Shown piece after piece: positions 1 through 9,345 of a stretch of DNA of 33,044 nucleotides. Both the position numbers and the translations under genes were made by a program. Positions within the stretch are counted from its first letter, which is position 1; each line of letters starts with the position of its first letter. The notes under the pieces were generated by a model that saw only the letters and a list, made by a program, of their open reading frames with translations, had not been told where the DNA came from and ran no database searches. The stretch covers positions 1-33,044 of the forward strand of contig PKDL01000329.1 of the NCBI GenBank assembly GCA_002863065.1, written 5' to 3'. Origin of the DNA: Pseudomonadota bacterium. Lineage in GTDB: Bacteria > Myxococcota_A > UBA9042 > GCA-2863065.

Positions 1-2
1 TG

Positions 3-500
3 GAGCATCTGACGGGTCGTCTGGCGGCACAGGTCAAAACCATGGGGAAGTTTCTCGATCAGCGATTTGGATTGTCGGTCATAGTACTTCCGCCGGATTT
101 ACCGGACGAAGCGGAGCCGCTGTTTCAGTATGGGGTACAGGCCTTCGCGGCCGGACAGTATGACCTTGCACGAGCAGTATTTAGGCACTTTCTTACGCAT
201 TTTGAGCCACACAAAAAGGTCGATTTAGCCACTATTCAAGTTGCGCGCTCATACCGACAGCAAAAGCGGTACAAGCAAGCACTCCGCGAATACTCAAGTG
301 TTTATAAAAAATATGCCTCCGTGGCTCGTAAGAATAAACCGCCAGTCCTGGATATCGTTCTTTGGGAGTCAGCCGAAACCCTCAATCTTTGGGGGCAGTG
401 TGCCAAGGCACGAGCAATGTATCGCCATTTAGGCGAGTTCAAGCACTTGAAGCGCGCTGCCCGAGGGAAAGCGCGCGCTAAATCAATGCGGTGCAAATAA
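3..500 (+). CDS. TPR-like repeat protein, C-terminal part (gene starts upstream of window)
   Basis: Frame is open from base 3 (EHLTGRLAAQVKTMGKFLDQ...). TPR-like helical pattern (EPLFQYGVQAFAAGQYDLARAVFRHFL; VARSYRQQKRYKQALREYSSVYKKY). Stop at 498-500. Confidence 0.6.
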   Translation, partial: EHLTGRLAAQVKTMGKFLDQRFGLSVIVLPPDLPDEAEPLFQYGVQAFAAGQYDLARAVFRHFLTHFEPHKKVDLATIQVARSYRQQKRYKQALREYSSVYKKYASVARKNKPPVLDIVLWESAETLNLWGQCAKARAMYRHLGEFKHLKRAARGKARAKSMRCK

Positions 501-530
501 CGCACCCCAATATTATCAAGGGAGATAGTG

Positions 531-1097
531 ATGTTTAGGCGGAAGAATACCCGTAAAATTGATCCAATGCCGGGCGTAAAAGAGGTTCGCGCAACCGTAG
601 AAACAAATCACGGAACGATCTGGATCACCTTGTTTGCAAGTGAAGCTCCTCGTACGGTGGCCAACTTTGTTGGCTTGGCGGAAGGCACGCTCGACTTCAA
701 AGACCCCACGACAGGCGATGACACCACACGGCCGTACTATGACGGCCTTACATTCCACCGCGTAATACCCGGTTTCATGATTCAGGGAGGCTGCCCGCTG
801 GGTACGGGTACTGGCGGTCCAGGCTATAATTTTGATGATGAATTTCATCCGAGCCTTCGCCACAATAAGGCAGGAATTCTATCGATGGCGAATGCTGGAC
901 CGGGCACCAACGGTTCTCAATTTTTCATAACGCTGGGGCCCACACCTCACCTGAATAATCGGCATGCAGTATTTGGTGAGGTTACAGAAGGAATGGATGT
1001 CGTACAGGCGATTGCTGCCCTTCCACGTGATGGCCGCGATAAGCCGCATGAGGATGCGAAGATAGAGCGCATTACCTTTGAAAAGGTGATGGCATAG
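531..1097 (+). CDS. Cyclophilin-type peptidyl-prolyl cis-trans isomerase
   Basis: Cyclophilin motifs [39 protein letters not shown] Shine-Dalgarno at about 521; ATG at 531 (alternative GTG at 528). Confidence 0.95.
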   Translation: MFRRKNTRKIDPMPGVKEVRATVETNHGTIWITLFASEAPRTVANFVGLAEGTLDFKDPTTGDDTTRPYYDGLTFHRVIPGFMIQGGCPLGTGTGGPGYNFDDEFHPSLRHNKAGILSMANAGPGTNGSQFFITLGPTPHLNNRHAVFGEVTEGMDVVQAIAALPRDGRDKPHEDAKIERITFEKVMA

Positions 1098-1243
1098 AGC
1101 TAGCCTCGGTCTGATAGCATTTCAGTACATGGGCACTATCGGGACCAGAATCATCCGTTCCGTATTTCCGAATGCGGCGACTTTTGATGGTGAAACCCAT
1201 GGTGAACGAATATCAGCGTCACCTGATTTACTGAAGGAGCAGC

Positions 1244-1288
1244 GGCGACCTAGAGCGATACCGTGGGAGTTGTATTGTCCAGGTCGCC
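1244..1288. repeat. 8-bp inverted repeat, GGCGACCT ... AGGTCGCC
   Basis: GGCGACCT at 1244-1251 and its exact reverse complement AGGTCGCC at 1281-1288. Confidence 0.55.
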
Positions 1289-1302
1289 ACCGCTAATCAG
1301 AA

Positions 1303-1341
1303 GGCACGGCAGCTCTCAGAGCTGGGGCCGGCTACCGTGCC
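1303..1341. repeat. Nested inverted repeat between convergent genes
   Basis: GGCACGG (1303-1309) pairs with CCGTGCC (1335-1341), enclosing AGCTC-TCA-GAGCT (1311-1323). Confidence 0.6.
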
Positions 1342-1356
1342 GCATGTGACTGCCAA

Positions 1357-2679
1357 TTACTTCCGAAGAAATGTTGGCGTGTCGAACTCGCTTTGATCGG
1401 ATTCTGAGAACGGGTTGTATTCTTTGGGTCCATGGTGCTGTGTCTGGCCGTCATTACCTCGTGCACGCTGATACGTGGGCAGATCATAATCGGTGCTTTC
1501 AACGGACTGCGTACTTTGCTGAGGTACGGCCGGTGGCTCAGCAGCCCGTGCTTCGGCGTATTGCACAGCCTGTCGTTGAGGTGCACCAACATAAACATGT
1601 TCTTCCCCACCCGCGCTACGGGTTTGACGGGTCCGAGACGTATTGGCGGGTTTCTGCCATTGCGTTTGTCGGCCAGTCGATCGAGATGACCGGCGTGACC
1701 AGGTATCGAGCTGCTGTGGAGCAGCAGTGTCGAATCCGGTCGCGACAACAGTAATCTTTACGGAATCAACCATTTCAGCATTGATCACGGAGCCGAAGAT
1801 GATGTTGCAGTTATCATCAGCTACTTCGTTGATGACATCGATAGCCTCGCTGACTTCTTGTAACCCGAGGTCAGGGCCACCGGTAATGTTCACAAGAATG
1901 CCGGTAGCGCCTCGGATGCTCCCATCCTCCAAGAGTGGGCTGCTTATTGCCATTTGAGCGGCTACGACTGCTCTGTTTTCTCCTTCTCCGACGCCGGATC
2001 CCATTAGGGCCTTACCTTTCTCTGCCATGATGGTTTTTACGTCGGCGAAATCAACGTTGATGAGGCCTGGGACTAGTATGAGGTCACTGATGCCCTGAAC
2101 GGCGTTTAACAGCACTGCATCAGCCATTGAGAACGCTTCACGCAGAGACGTTTTCGGTCCCGCAAGCTCCAGTAGCTTTTCATTCGGAATCACGATCAGC
2201 GTGTCTACCGCCTGTCGAAGCTCTTCAATTCCCTCTTCAGCTGATGCCATACGCCGCTTCCCTTCAAATGGGAACGGCTTGGTGACCACACCAACGGTGA
2301 GAGCGCCCGTCTCACGAGCTACCTCTGCGATGATAGGCGCTGCACCAGTACCGGTTCCACCACCCATACCGGCGGTGACGAACACCATATCAGCTCCGTC
2401 GATGTGCTCTAGTAGGTGCTGTTGGTCTTCCACTGCCGCTTTACGGCCTACCTCAGGATTGGCTCCTGCCCCGAGACCACGGGTCAGCTTATCGCCGAGC
2501 TGGACTTTTACTGCGGCAAGGTTTTGAGCTAGCGCCTGAGAGTCGGTATTTGCAGCAATGAACTCGACTCCTTCTAATTGAGCCGAGATCATATTGTTGA
2601 GTGCATTGCCACCGCCACCACCGATTCCGATCACTTTGATGTTGGCGCCAGCTGTTGTTTGTTGTGCGTATTCGAACAT
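1357..2679 (-). CDS. ftsZ: Cell division GTPase FtsZ
   Basis: Tubulin signature [11 protein letters not shown]-terminal [17 protein letters not shown], long variable linker, C-terminal peptide DTPTFLRK. Start at MFEYAQQ with GGGGAG upstream. Confidence 0.97.
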   Translation of the reverse strand: MFEYAQQTTAGANIKVIGIGGGGGNALNNMISAQLEGVEFIAANTDSQALAQNLAAVKVQLGDKLTRGLGAGANPEVGRKAAVEDQQHLLEHIDGADMVFVTAGMGGGTGTGAAPIIAEVARETGALTVGVVTKPFPFEGKRRMASAEEGIEELRQAVDTLIVIPNEKLLELAGPKTSLREAFSMADAVLLNAVQGISDLILVPGLINVDFADVKTIMAEKGKALMGSGVGEGENRAVVAAQMAISSPLLEDGSIRGATGILVNITGGPDLGLQEVSEAIDVINEVADDNCNIIFGSVINAEMVDSVKITVVATGFDTAAPQQLDTWSRRSSRSTGRQTQWQKPANTSRTRQTRSAGGEEHVYVGAPQRQAVQYAEARAAEPPAVPQQSTQSVESTDYDLPTYQRARGNDGQTQHHGPKEYNPFSESDQSEFDTPTFLRK

Positions 2680-2769
2680 GAAGTTTTGCTCCCCTGGAAG
2701 CGGTTTGAGTGTGAGCGAAGCAGTCAATTAGTGGCCAGACGGCGCCGCTCGATTATGTAAAAAGGTTTT

Positions 2770-4014
2770 CTAGACGATCTTTCGGAACCAATTTCCGACT
2801 TTGTTCATTGCGCGTTTGAACCCACCGGGTTGCCGTGCAGATACTTGACTACGTGATGAGACTGGCTGGCCGTGATTGAAGCCGTAAGCGACCAACCCAA
2901 CTCCCGTCGAGTATTTCGGACTTCCAACGACATCCACGAGCCCTCCGACGGATACTGGTCTTCCCATCCGTGCGGGCAGATCGAGTACTTCTTCTGCAAG
3001 CTCCACCATACCCGTCATGGTGCTGGCACCGCCCGTGAGAACGACGCCACTGGAAATGAGGTCTTCGAATCCAGAACGCTGAATTTCACGTTGTACCAGC
3101 ATGTAGATTTCTTCGACTCGAGGTTCGATGATTTCACAGAGGATCTGGCGTGACCGCTGTTGAGCCTTTCTGCCACCCACTGCTGGGACTTCGATTTCGT
3201 CGTCCTCGCCCACGAGACTTGTGAGTGCGCATCCTTCGCGCATCTTTATCTTTTCGGCCTCGCCTCTCGGCGTCCGTAGACCCACTGCGATGTCGTTCGA
3301 TACATGCATACCCCCAATGGGGATCACTGCCGTATGGACAATGGCTTTATTGTAGTAGATGGCAATGTCGGTGGTGCCACCACCAATATCTACAAGCGCA
3401 ACGCCGAGTTCTTTTTCATCCGGATCAAGGCACGCTTCGGCCGAAGCGATCTGCTCTAATACGACTGAATTGACCGTCAATCCCACCCGGTTGCAGCAGC
3501 GCACAATATTTTGAACGCAAGTGCTCGCGGCTGTGACGATGTGTACCTTTGCTTCGAGGCGAACTCCGCTCATGCCGATAGGTTCTTTGACCCCATCGTT
3601 TTCGTCGATCACATACTCTTGAGGCATGACATGTATGATTTGTCGGTCCAACGGTATGTTTACTGCTCGTGCCGCCTCTATGACACGGTTTATATCCGCG
3701 TCACTGACCTCCCGGTCTTTGCCGATAGCGACAATACCCCGGCTATTGAGACTTTGAATATGTGCACCGGCGATGCCAACATACACGTTGCCTATATGAC
3801 AACCTGCCATGAGTTCAGCCTCTTCGACCGCCTCTTGTATGGCAGCCACTGTGGACTCAATGTTGACTACGACACCCTTTCGAAGCCCCTGCGATGCAGA
3901 GGTTCCGATACCTATGATGTCGATACCACCTTCGGTACGTTCTCCGACGATACAGCAAACTTTCGTTGTGCCGATGTCGAGTCCAACTATTACTTCGTCG
4001 CGGTTCGTTCCCAC
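2770..4014 (-). CDS. ftsA: Cell division protein FtsA (actin-like)
   Basis: VGLDIGTTKVCCIVGE, DIGGGTTDIAIY, VVLTGGASTMTGM. C-terminal amphipathic helix MNKVGNWFRKIV. Directly upstream of ftsZ. Confidence 0.97.
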   Translation of the reverse strand: MGTNRDEVIVGLDIGTTKVCCIVGERTEGGIDIIGIGTSASQGLRKGVVVNIESTVAAIQEAVEEAELMAGCHIGNVYVGIAGAHIQSLNSRGIVAIGKDREVSDADINRVIEAARAVNIPLDRQIIHVMPQEYVIDENDGVKEPIGMSGVRLEAKVHIVTAASTCVQNIVRCCNRVGLTVNSVVLEQIASAEACLDPDEKELGVALVDIGGGTTDIAIYYNKAIVHTAVIPIGGMHVSNDIAVGLRTPRGEAEKIKMREGCALTSLVGEDDEIEVPAVGGRKAQQRSRQILCEIIEPRVEEIYMLVQREIQRSGFEDLISSGVVLTGGASTMTGMVELAEEVLDLPARMGRPVSVGGLVDVVGSPKYSTGVGLVAYGFNHGQPVSSRSQVSARQPGGFKRAMNKVGNWFRKIV

Positions 4015-4035
4015 GCCAACTCCTTTGGCTTTCTG

Positions 4036-5127
4036 CTACCTTGAATTGTCATTCCGCTTTGACCTTTGAGACCGACCCCCTGGCCTCTGGTTTTCCGCGG
4101 CTTGCTCCCCGGAACTTGTCTCAGCACCCTCGTTGGATGCCTCTTGTACTTCTTTCGTCGACGGGACTCCTGCCTTGAAGCTCACCGCGACTCTTGATGG
4201 GTCCGTGTTGTTGTCCAACATGACTCTGGCGATGCTGCGACCTTCGGCAGCAGCGTGGTCTATGATGGCCTCCAACCTGTCCAATTTGTTCTGTACGGAC
4301 CCGCGTCCAATCCTGATGAGGCTCCCCCGGTGGATTCCGGATCCTTCTCCGAGTATGACGGAGAGACCCAAGAGGGGGTCCATATGTATTTCGCTCACGT
4401 TGATTCGTTGCCCGATTGAACTTGTCCGCCAGACGTCCATCAGGGTAAGTGCACCCCGAACCAGGCTTCTTGTAAGTGCTTTTCGGTCCAATGTTGCTTC
4501 AGCCGCAAGATCGTTGCGAGTTAGACCGGTGAGAATTGGTAAGTCGAAATGCTCGCTAGAGGCCGACCGGGTAAAAATATTAGCCTGCTTGTCGACCAGA
4601 TAGAGTGGTCCGTCCAATGCGAGCAAAGCGACGGGTACGCGTTCCACTATCTTAATGGACAGCTGACCCGGGAGTTCTCGTCGAACGGTCGCCGTGACGA
4701 TCCAAGGGTGTGCAAGGAGAGCGGACTCTACTTCCCGTAAGTCGAGTTTCAGGATATTCGGTGCTTGTGCGACTCCAGCAGTCTCTAATAACTCTTCGGC
4801 ACTCAGGTGTTGGTGACCCTCGATATGGACATTTTGCACGCGAAAGTCTGGTGTAGCCGTTACGTACCGATATCCGTAGACGACGGCAACGGGAGCCAGT
4901 GCAAGAATGACCGCAATAAGAGCGTAGGGTAGAGAGCGCACTACCATGCGGAGCATCCAAGATGTCCCAAACGTTAATCGCCCCCATCCGGTTTTTAAGC
5001 GACTAGGTATTTGTGGTGCATGCAGCCGCTTGCGCAGAGGTGTCGATGGCTGTCGCGCATTTCGTGCATTACGCTTTACGCGGCGTTTCTGTTTCGCTGA
5101 TCCGGAGAATCGAGACAGTAGGCTCAT
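4036..5127 (-). CDS. ftsQ: Cell division protein FtsQ (POTRA domain)
   Basis: Single N-terminal TM segment followed by a POTRA-like region (DFRVQNVHIEGHQHLSAEELLETAGV...HPWIVTATVRRELPGQLSIKIVERVPVALL). Syntenic between ftsW and ftsA. Confidence 0.9.
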   Translation of the reverse strand: MSLLSRFSGSAKQKRRVKRNARNARQPSTPLRKRLHAPQIPSRLKTGWGRLTFGTSWMLRMVVRSLPYALIAVILALAPVAVVYGYRYVTATPDFRVQNVHIEGHQHLSAEELLETAGVAQAPNILKLDLREVESALLAHPWIVTATVRRELPGQLSIKIVERVPVALLALDGPLYLVDKQANIFTRSASSEHFDLPILTGLTRNDLAAEATLDRKALTRSLVRGALTLMDVWRTSSIGQRINVSEIHMDPLLGLSVILGEGSGIHRGSLIRIGRGSVQNKLDRLEAIIDHAAAEGRSIARVMLDNNTDPSRVAVSFKAGVPSTKEVQEASNEGAETSSGEQAAENQRPGGRSQRSKRNDNSR

Positions 5128-6482
5128 TTCACACCTCCAGTGTTTTGCCCTAACGTCTTAGGGTTCTGCTGGAGCGGGCGTCTTGTTTTTGACCGTGGCT
5201 TCCTGTGTGCGCTTTTCTTGCGCTTCTTTGCGCGCGTTTTCCGTCGGGTGGGGTCCAAGGGTTGCCAGGTAGATGGCTGTTCCGCGAACCGAGAAATATT
5301 AATGAGGATACCGGCGCCGAAACACGATACCAGGAGCGATGAGCCACCACCGGATACAAAGGGAAGGTTTAGGCCCTTTGTGGGTAGTAGCCCTACCGCG
5401 ACGCCCATATTAAATGCTGCCTGAATGCCGATTAGGGTAACGATACCAAATGCCATGTACCGGCCAAAGCGATCGGGTGCTCGCCATGCCGCGCGGAACC
5501 CTCTCCAGCAAAGCATGAGGAATAGGAGTACTACGCAGGCGCAGCCTATGAGTCCGAGCTCCTCCCCGATGGATGCAAATACGAAGTCGGTCCAGCCCTG
5601 GGTGAGGAACCCCATTTTTTGGCGACCATTACCAAGTCCAAGACCGGTCAGTCCTCCAGAGCCCAGACTTACGAGCGCGTTCACGGTTTGGTATCCGGTA
5701 TTCAGCCTATCAGCCCAAGGGTCGAGCCAGCTCATGATACGGCCCACTCGATTACTCGACCGGGCAATGTAGCCCACAACCATAGGAACAGCGACCAGCG
5801 ATACACCTACGATGTAGGTTATTTTGGTGCCCCCAATAAAGAGCATGCCAAAAAGTACACTTCCCAAAAGAAGGCATGTGCCGAGGTCAGGCTGGAGAAG
5901 ACACAAGAAAATGAGGATGACGCATACCAGCAGGTGCGGAAGAAACCCGATGGCCAAGGTTCGCATATCCTCCAGCTTTTTCTCTAGGCTGTAGGCAAGA
6001 TAGATAACGAAAGCGAGCTTTGCTAATTCCGACGGTTGGAAGTCTACGGGACCGATCTTCAGCCAACGAGTTGAAAAGTGACGTGTTTCGCCTAAGCCCG
6101 CAACGACAAGAACCATAAGGGCGACTGAAAACCCAAGGATATGGTACACATAGCGTCGGTACACTTGGTAGTTGAGAGTCATACCGACGACGAAGGCCCC
6201 GAGTGAAATTGCGAGATGGAGCGAGTGGGTTCGGAGAAATCTGTTGGGATCGTCGAATCGCATGTCGGCAACACCGATAGAGGCGGAATACACCATGACT
6301 GAGCCGAGGCCTAGGAGCATCAGCACACTAAAGAGAATCCATACATCGAACGGTCGTTCCACCGCATGCATGGCATGCTCATCTGGTCTGCGGCCAGCAC
6401 TCGTGAAGTGTGTTACTGCAGTCGGTACAGGTGTGAATTGGTCTGTCGACGTTATGATGGTTCGGGTAGTGCGCTGACTCAT
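5124..6482 (-). CDS. ftsW: SEDS peptidoglycan polymerase FtsW
   Basis: SEDS motifs (GPVDFQPSELAKLAFVIYLA, QPDLGT, GIQAAFNMGVAVGLLPTKGLNLPFVSGGGSSLL). Start MSQRTTRTI overlaps the murF stop (ATGA). Confidence 0.95.
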   Translation of the reverse strand: MSQRTTRTIITSTDQFTPVPTAVTHFTSAGRRPDEHAMHAVERPFDVWILFSVLMLLGLGSVMVYSASIGVADMRFDDPNRFLRTHSLHLAISLGAFVVGMTLNYQVYRRYVYHILGFSVALMVLVVAGLGETRHFSTRWLKIGPVDFQPSELAKLAFVIYLAYSLEKKLEDMRTLAIGFLPHLLVCVILIFLCLLQPDLGTCLLLGSVLFGMLFIGGTKITYIVGVSLVAVPMVVGYIARSSNRVGRIMSWLDPWADRLNTGYQTVNALVSLGSGGLTGLGLGNGRQKMGFLTQGWTDFVFASIGEELGLIGCACVVLLFLMLCWRGFRAAWRAPDRFGRYMAFGIVTLIGIQAAFNMGVAVGLLPTKGLNLPFVSGGGSSLLVSCFGAGILINISRFAEQPSTWQPLDPTRRKTRAKKRKKSAHRKPRSKTRRPLQQNPKTLGQNTGGVK

Positions 6483-7858
6483 GCACGCCCCCCTGTAACC
6501 TGTGAGAGCGCGTGTACCACACGCTCCATACGCATCCCGCGGCTTCCTTTGACCAGTACCCAATCGTCTGGGCGAACAATGGATGTTAGGTGGCTGGTAA
6601 TTTCGTCAGCATCGTTGGCACAGACAACGTTGTCTCCATAGAATCCGGAGGCGATTTCCGCGTTGTGCTTACCGACGGCGTAAAGGATATCTACACCCAT
6701 ATCAGCCGCGAGTACTCCTACCTCCCGATGGAGGTTTGATGCATCAGGGCCTAGCTCCAGCATATCGCCAAGTACTGCAATACGACGGTCTTGTCCGGCG
6801 ACTTCACCTAGCGTTCGGAGTGCAGACGCGACGCTGGAGGGATTAGCATTGTAGGTGTCATCAATGATGTTGACGCCTGATGCGACCAGCCAATCAACTC
6901 GCCCATCTACTCCCTCGTGTCGTTCGAGAGCGCGAAGACCTTGTGCGGGGTCCAGGCCAAGGGCATGGAGAATACCGGCAACAAGCGCGCCATTCCGCAT
7001 GTCGTGCCTTGCGAGAGAGCGGAGCTCGAGTTCATATGTGCTACCACCTACGGTAAGCGATGAGGTGAGACCAGCGATGCCTCTTCGTCGTATCGTACCG
7101 ACCCTGACGTCGTCTGCTTTTGCTCCCACATTGACTACACGAGCGCCCGTCCCGGCTGCAGCTTTTACAACATACGCATCATCGGCAGCTACGACTGCAA
7201 CCGCCGTTGACTGGAGGCCGAGGTAAAGTTCTCCCTTTGCTCGGATGACCCCTTCAATGGTTCCGACACCTTCAAGGTGGGCGGCGCCGATACTCACAAC
7301 CACACCGACATCTGGGCGGCATATTTCTGTGAGCCTACTGATTTCCCCGAATTCATTCATACCGAGCTCCAGTACGATGAAATCAACATCCGCATCTGCA
7401 TTTAGTGCGCTTAGGGGGAGACCAATGCGATTATTGTGGTTACCCGGGTTTTTGTGGACTGTCCCGTAGGGCTCGAGGGCCGCTGCAGTCATCTCTTTGG
7501 TGGTCGTTTTTCCGTTACTTCCAGTAATGGCAATGACAGTCGCGTCTAGCGATTCTAAGTGCGCTTTCGCAAGTTCACCAAGTGCGAAAAGGGTATCATC
7601 TACTTCGATTGCAAACTGTGTATCCGAAAGCTCAGGTACGCGTCCCTGATGGACAAGCACGCCCACTGCCCCACTGCGTAGCGCGCCTGAGGCAAAATCA
7701 TCGCCGTCAAAGTTTACACCCCGAAGTCCGATGAAGAGTGACTGCGACGTAGCATCCAGCATTCGCGTATCACTTGATACCGCGCGCACCTTGGCATCTG
7801 CAGGGCCGTAAAGGGTGCCCTTGCAAGCGGCAGCTAGCTGGGATGCAGTCCACGTCAT
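6479..7858 (-). CDS. murF: UDP-N-acetylmuramoyl-tripeptide:D-Ala-D-Ala ligase MurF
   Basis: Mur ligase P-loop ITGSNGKTTTKEM, DDTYNANPSSV, VLGDMLELG. ATGA overlap with murE. Confidence 0.95.
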   Translation of the reverse strand: MTWTASQLAAACKGTLYGPADAKVRAVSSDTRMLDATSQSLFIGLRGVNFDGDDFASGALRSGAVGVLVHQGRVPELSDTQFAIEVDDTLFALGELAKAHLESLDATVIAITGSNGKTTTKEMTAAALEPYGTVHKNPGNHNNRIGLPLSALNADADVDFIVLELGMNEFGEISRLTEICRPDVGVVVSIGAAHLEGVGTIEGVIRAKGELYLGLQSTAVAVVAADDAYVVKAAAGTGARVVNVGAKADDVRVGTIRRRGIAGLTSSLTVGGSTYELELRSLARHDMRNGALVAGILHALGLDPAQGLRALERHEGVDGRVDWLVASGVNIIDDTYNANPSSVASALRTLGEVAGQDRRIAVLGDMLELGPDASNLHREVGVLAADMGVDILYAVGKHNAEIASGFYGDNVVCANDADEITSHLTSIVRPDDWVLVKGSRGMRMERVVHALSQVTGGRA

Positions 7859-9345
7859 CTGCTCGCGGCCTCCATCGTGTTCATGAGTTGTTGTGCTACT
7901 GCAACATCATCGAAGGCCAGTGATTCGCTACCGATCACCTGTACGGTTTCATGTCCTTTACCGGCGATAAGCACTACGTCGGCGGGCGTTGCCAATGCGA
8001 GCGCCTTTTCTATTGCTTTTTGTCGATCAATCTCGACTACAACGGAGTTCTCTGGTCTGCCAGAGGGGATCCCTGTGAGTATATCGGAGACTATGTGATG
8101 CGGATCCTCTGAACGCGGATTATCCGACGTGACGATAGTGATGTCCGCGTTGCCGTGAACCGCACGCGCCATTTCGGGACGCTTGGATTTATCTCGATCG
8201 CCGCCACACCCGAAGACGGTAATGACTTTACCCGCTGTCAGCTCTCGAAGTGAACTGATGGCCGTTTCAAGTGCATCTGGGGTGTGCGCATAGTCAACAA
8301 GTACATTGAGTCCGAGTGTGTTCGGGACGGTTTCAAATCGCCCGCGCACGGTAGGTACTCGCATCAATCCGTCGACAATATCGATCGGTTCAATATCCAA
8401 TAGAAGCGCGGCACCGATGGCGGCCATTGCATTTCGTAGGTTATGTCGGCCGGGTAGTTTGAGCGTTATCGTCAATGTGCCGATCGGGGTGCTAATTCGG
8501 CCCTTCGTACCACTAGGAGTCAGTTCTAAATCAATCGGATAGATATCCGCGGAGTCGTCGAATCCGAATGTCATCGTCGGGTATCGAAACTCACTAAGCA
8601 CTTCCTGTCCGTAAGGGTCGTCCGCAGGGGCAACAAGTCCTTTAAGAGTCTGGGACTGCTGCACCTCCCCGAGTAACCAATTTATTTTCGTGTCGGCGTA
8701 GGCTTCGATAGATTCATGGAAGTCGAGATGGTCTCGTCCCAGTCCAGTGAAAATGCCGACGGCAAATTCACACGCAGCAACGCGATGTAGTGCAATACCA
8801 TGCGATGACACTTCCATCGCGCAGACATCCACCTCGTCACTGACCATGGCTGCAAGAATCGCTTGTAGTTCAGGTGCCTCCGGAGTGGTCAGTCCGGTTT
8901 GGACGTGCCGATCTAGCCAGCGTGCGCCTACGGTTGTTCCTACCACGCCCCAGTTTTTTCTCGCGACCGCCAATATTGCTCGGAGAATCAGAGCAGTAGT
9001 GGTTTTTCCGTTGGTGCCTGTTACGCCAACCAACTCCAGCTGCCGTGAGGGATAGCCAAGTAATCGGGATGAGAGATTTGCCGCTGCGATTGCAGCATTA
9101 GGCACGATGATACAGCTGGTGTCTGGTAACGGTGCGGGGGCTGATTCACACACAATAGCTGCTGCCCCCTTAGCGACAGCATCGGAGATATAGGCCATAC
9201 CATCGTGGTACTGATCGACTTGTGCGCAGTAGATATCCCCTTCTCGTACTTTACGTGAGTCGGTACGTACACCCGATATATTGACGGTCAAATCACCGTG
9301 GGTACTGGTTACTAATTCCCCTTCGATCAATTCACTCAGTATCAT
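7855..9345 (-). CDS. murE: UDP-MurNAc-tripeptide synthetase MurE (meso-DAP type)
   Basis: P-loop VGVTGTNGKTTTALI, LDYAHTPDALE-like VDYAHTPDALE, and DNPR motif (TSDNPRSEDP). Start MILSELIEG overlaps the ftsI stop (ATGA). Confidence 0.95.
   Translation of the reverse strand: MILSELIEGELVTSTHGDLTVNISGVRTDSRKVREGDIYCAQVDQYHDGMAYISDAVAKGAAAIVCESAPAPLPDTSCIIVPNAAIAAANLSSRLLGYPSRQLELVGVTGTNGKTTTALILRAILAVARKNWGVVGTTVGARWLDRHVQTGLTTPEAPELQAILAAMVSDEVDVCAMEVSSHGIALHRVAACEFAVGIFTGLGRDHLDFHESIEAYADTKINWLLGEVQQSQTLKGLVAPADDPYGQEVLSEFRYPTMTFGFDDSADIYPIDLELTPSGTKGRISTPIGTLTITLKLPGRHNLRNAMAAIGAALLLDIEPIDIVDGLMRVPTVRGRFETVPNTLGLNVLVDYAHTPDALETAISSLRELTAGKVITVFGCGGDRDKSKRPEMARAVHGNADITIVTSDNPRSEDPHHIVSDILTGIPSGRPENSVVVEIDRQKAIEKALALATPADVVLIAGKGHETVQVIGSESLAFDDVAVAQQLMNTMEAASR

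Noticed and set aside
1332-1748. 138-aa minus ORF overlapping the ftsZ 3' end
   Set aside because: Alternative frame of the low-complexity FtsZ linker region.
3511-4044. 177-aa plus-strand ORF
   Set aside because: Fully antisense to ftsA; composition looks like a shadow ORF with no recognisable motif.
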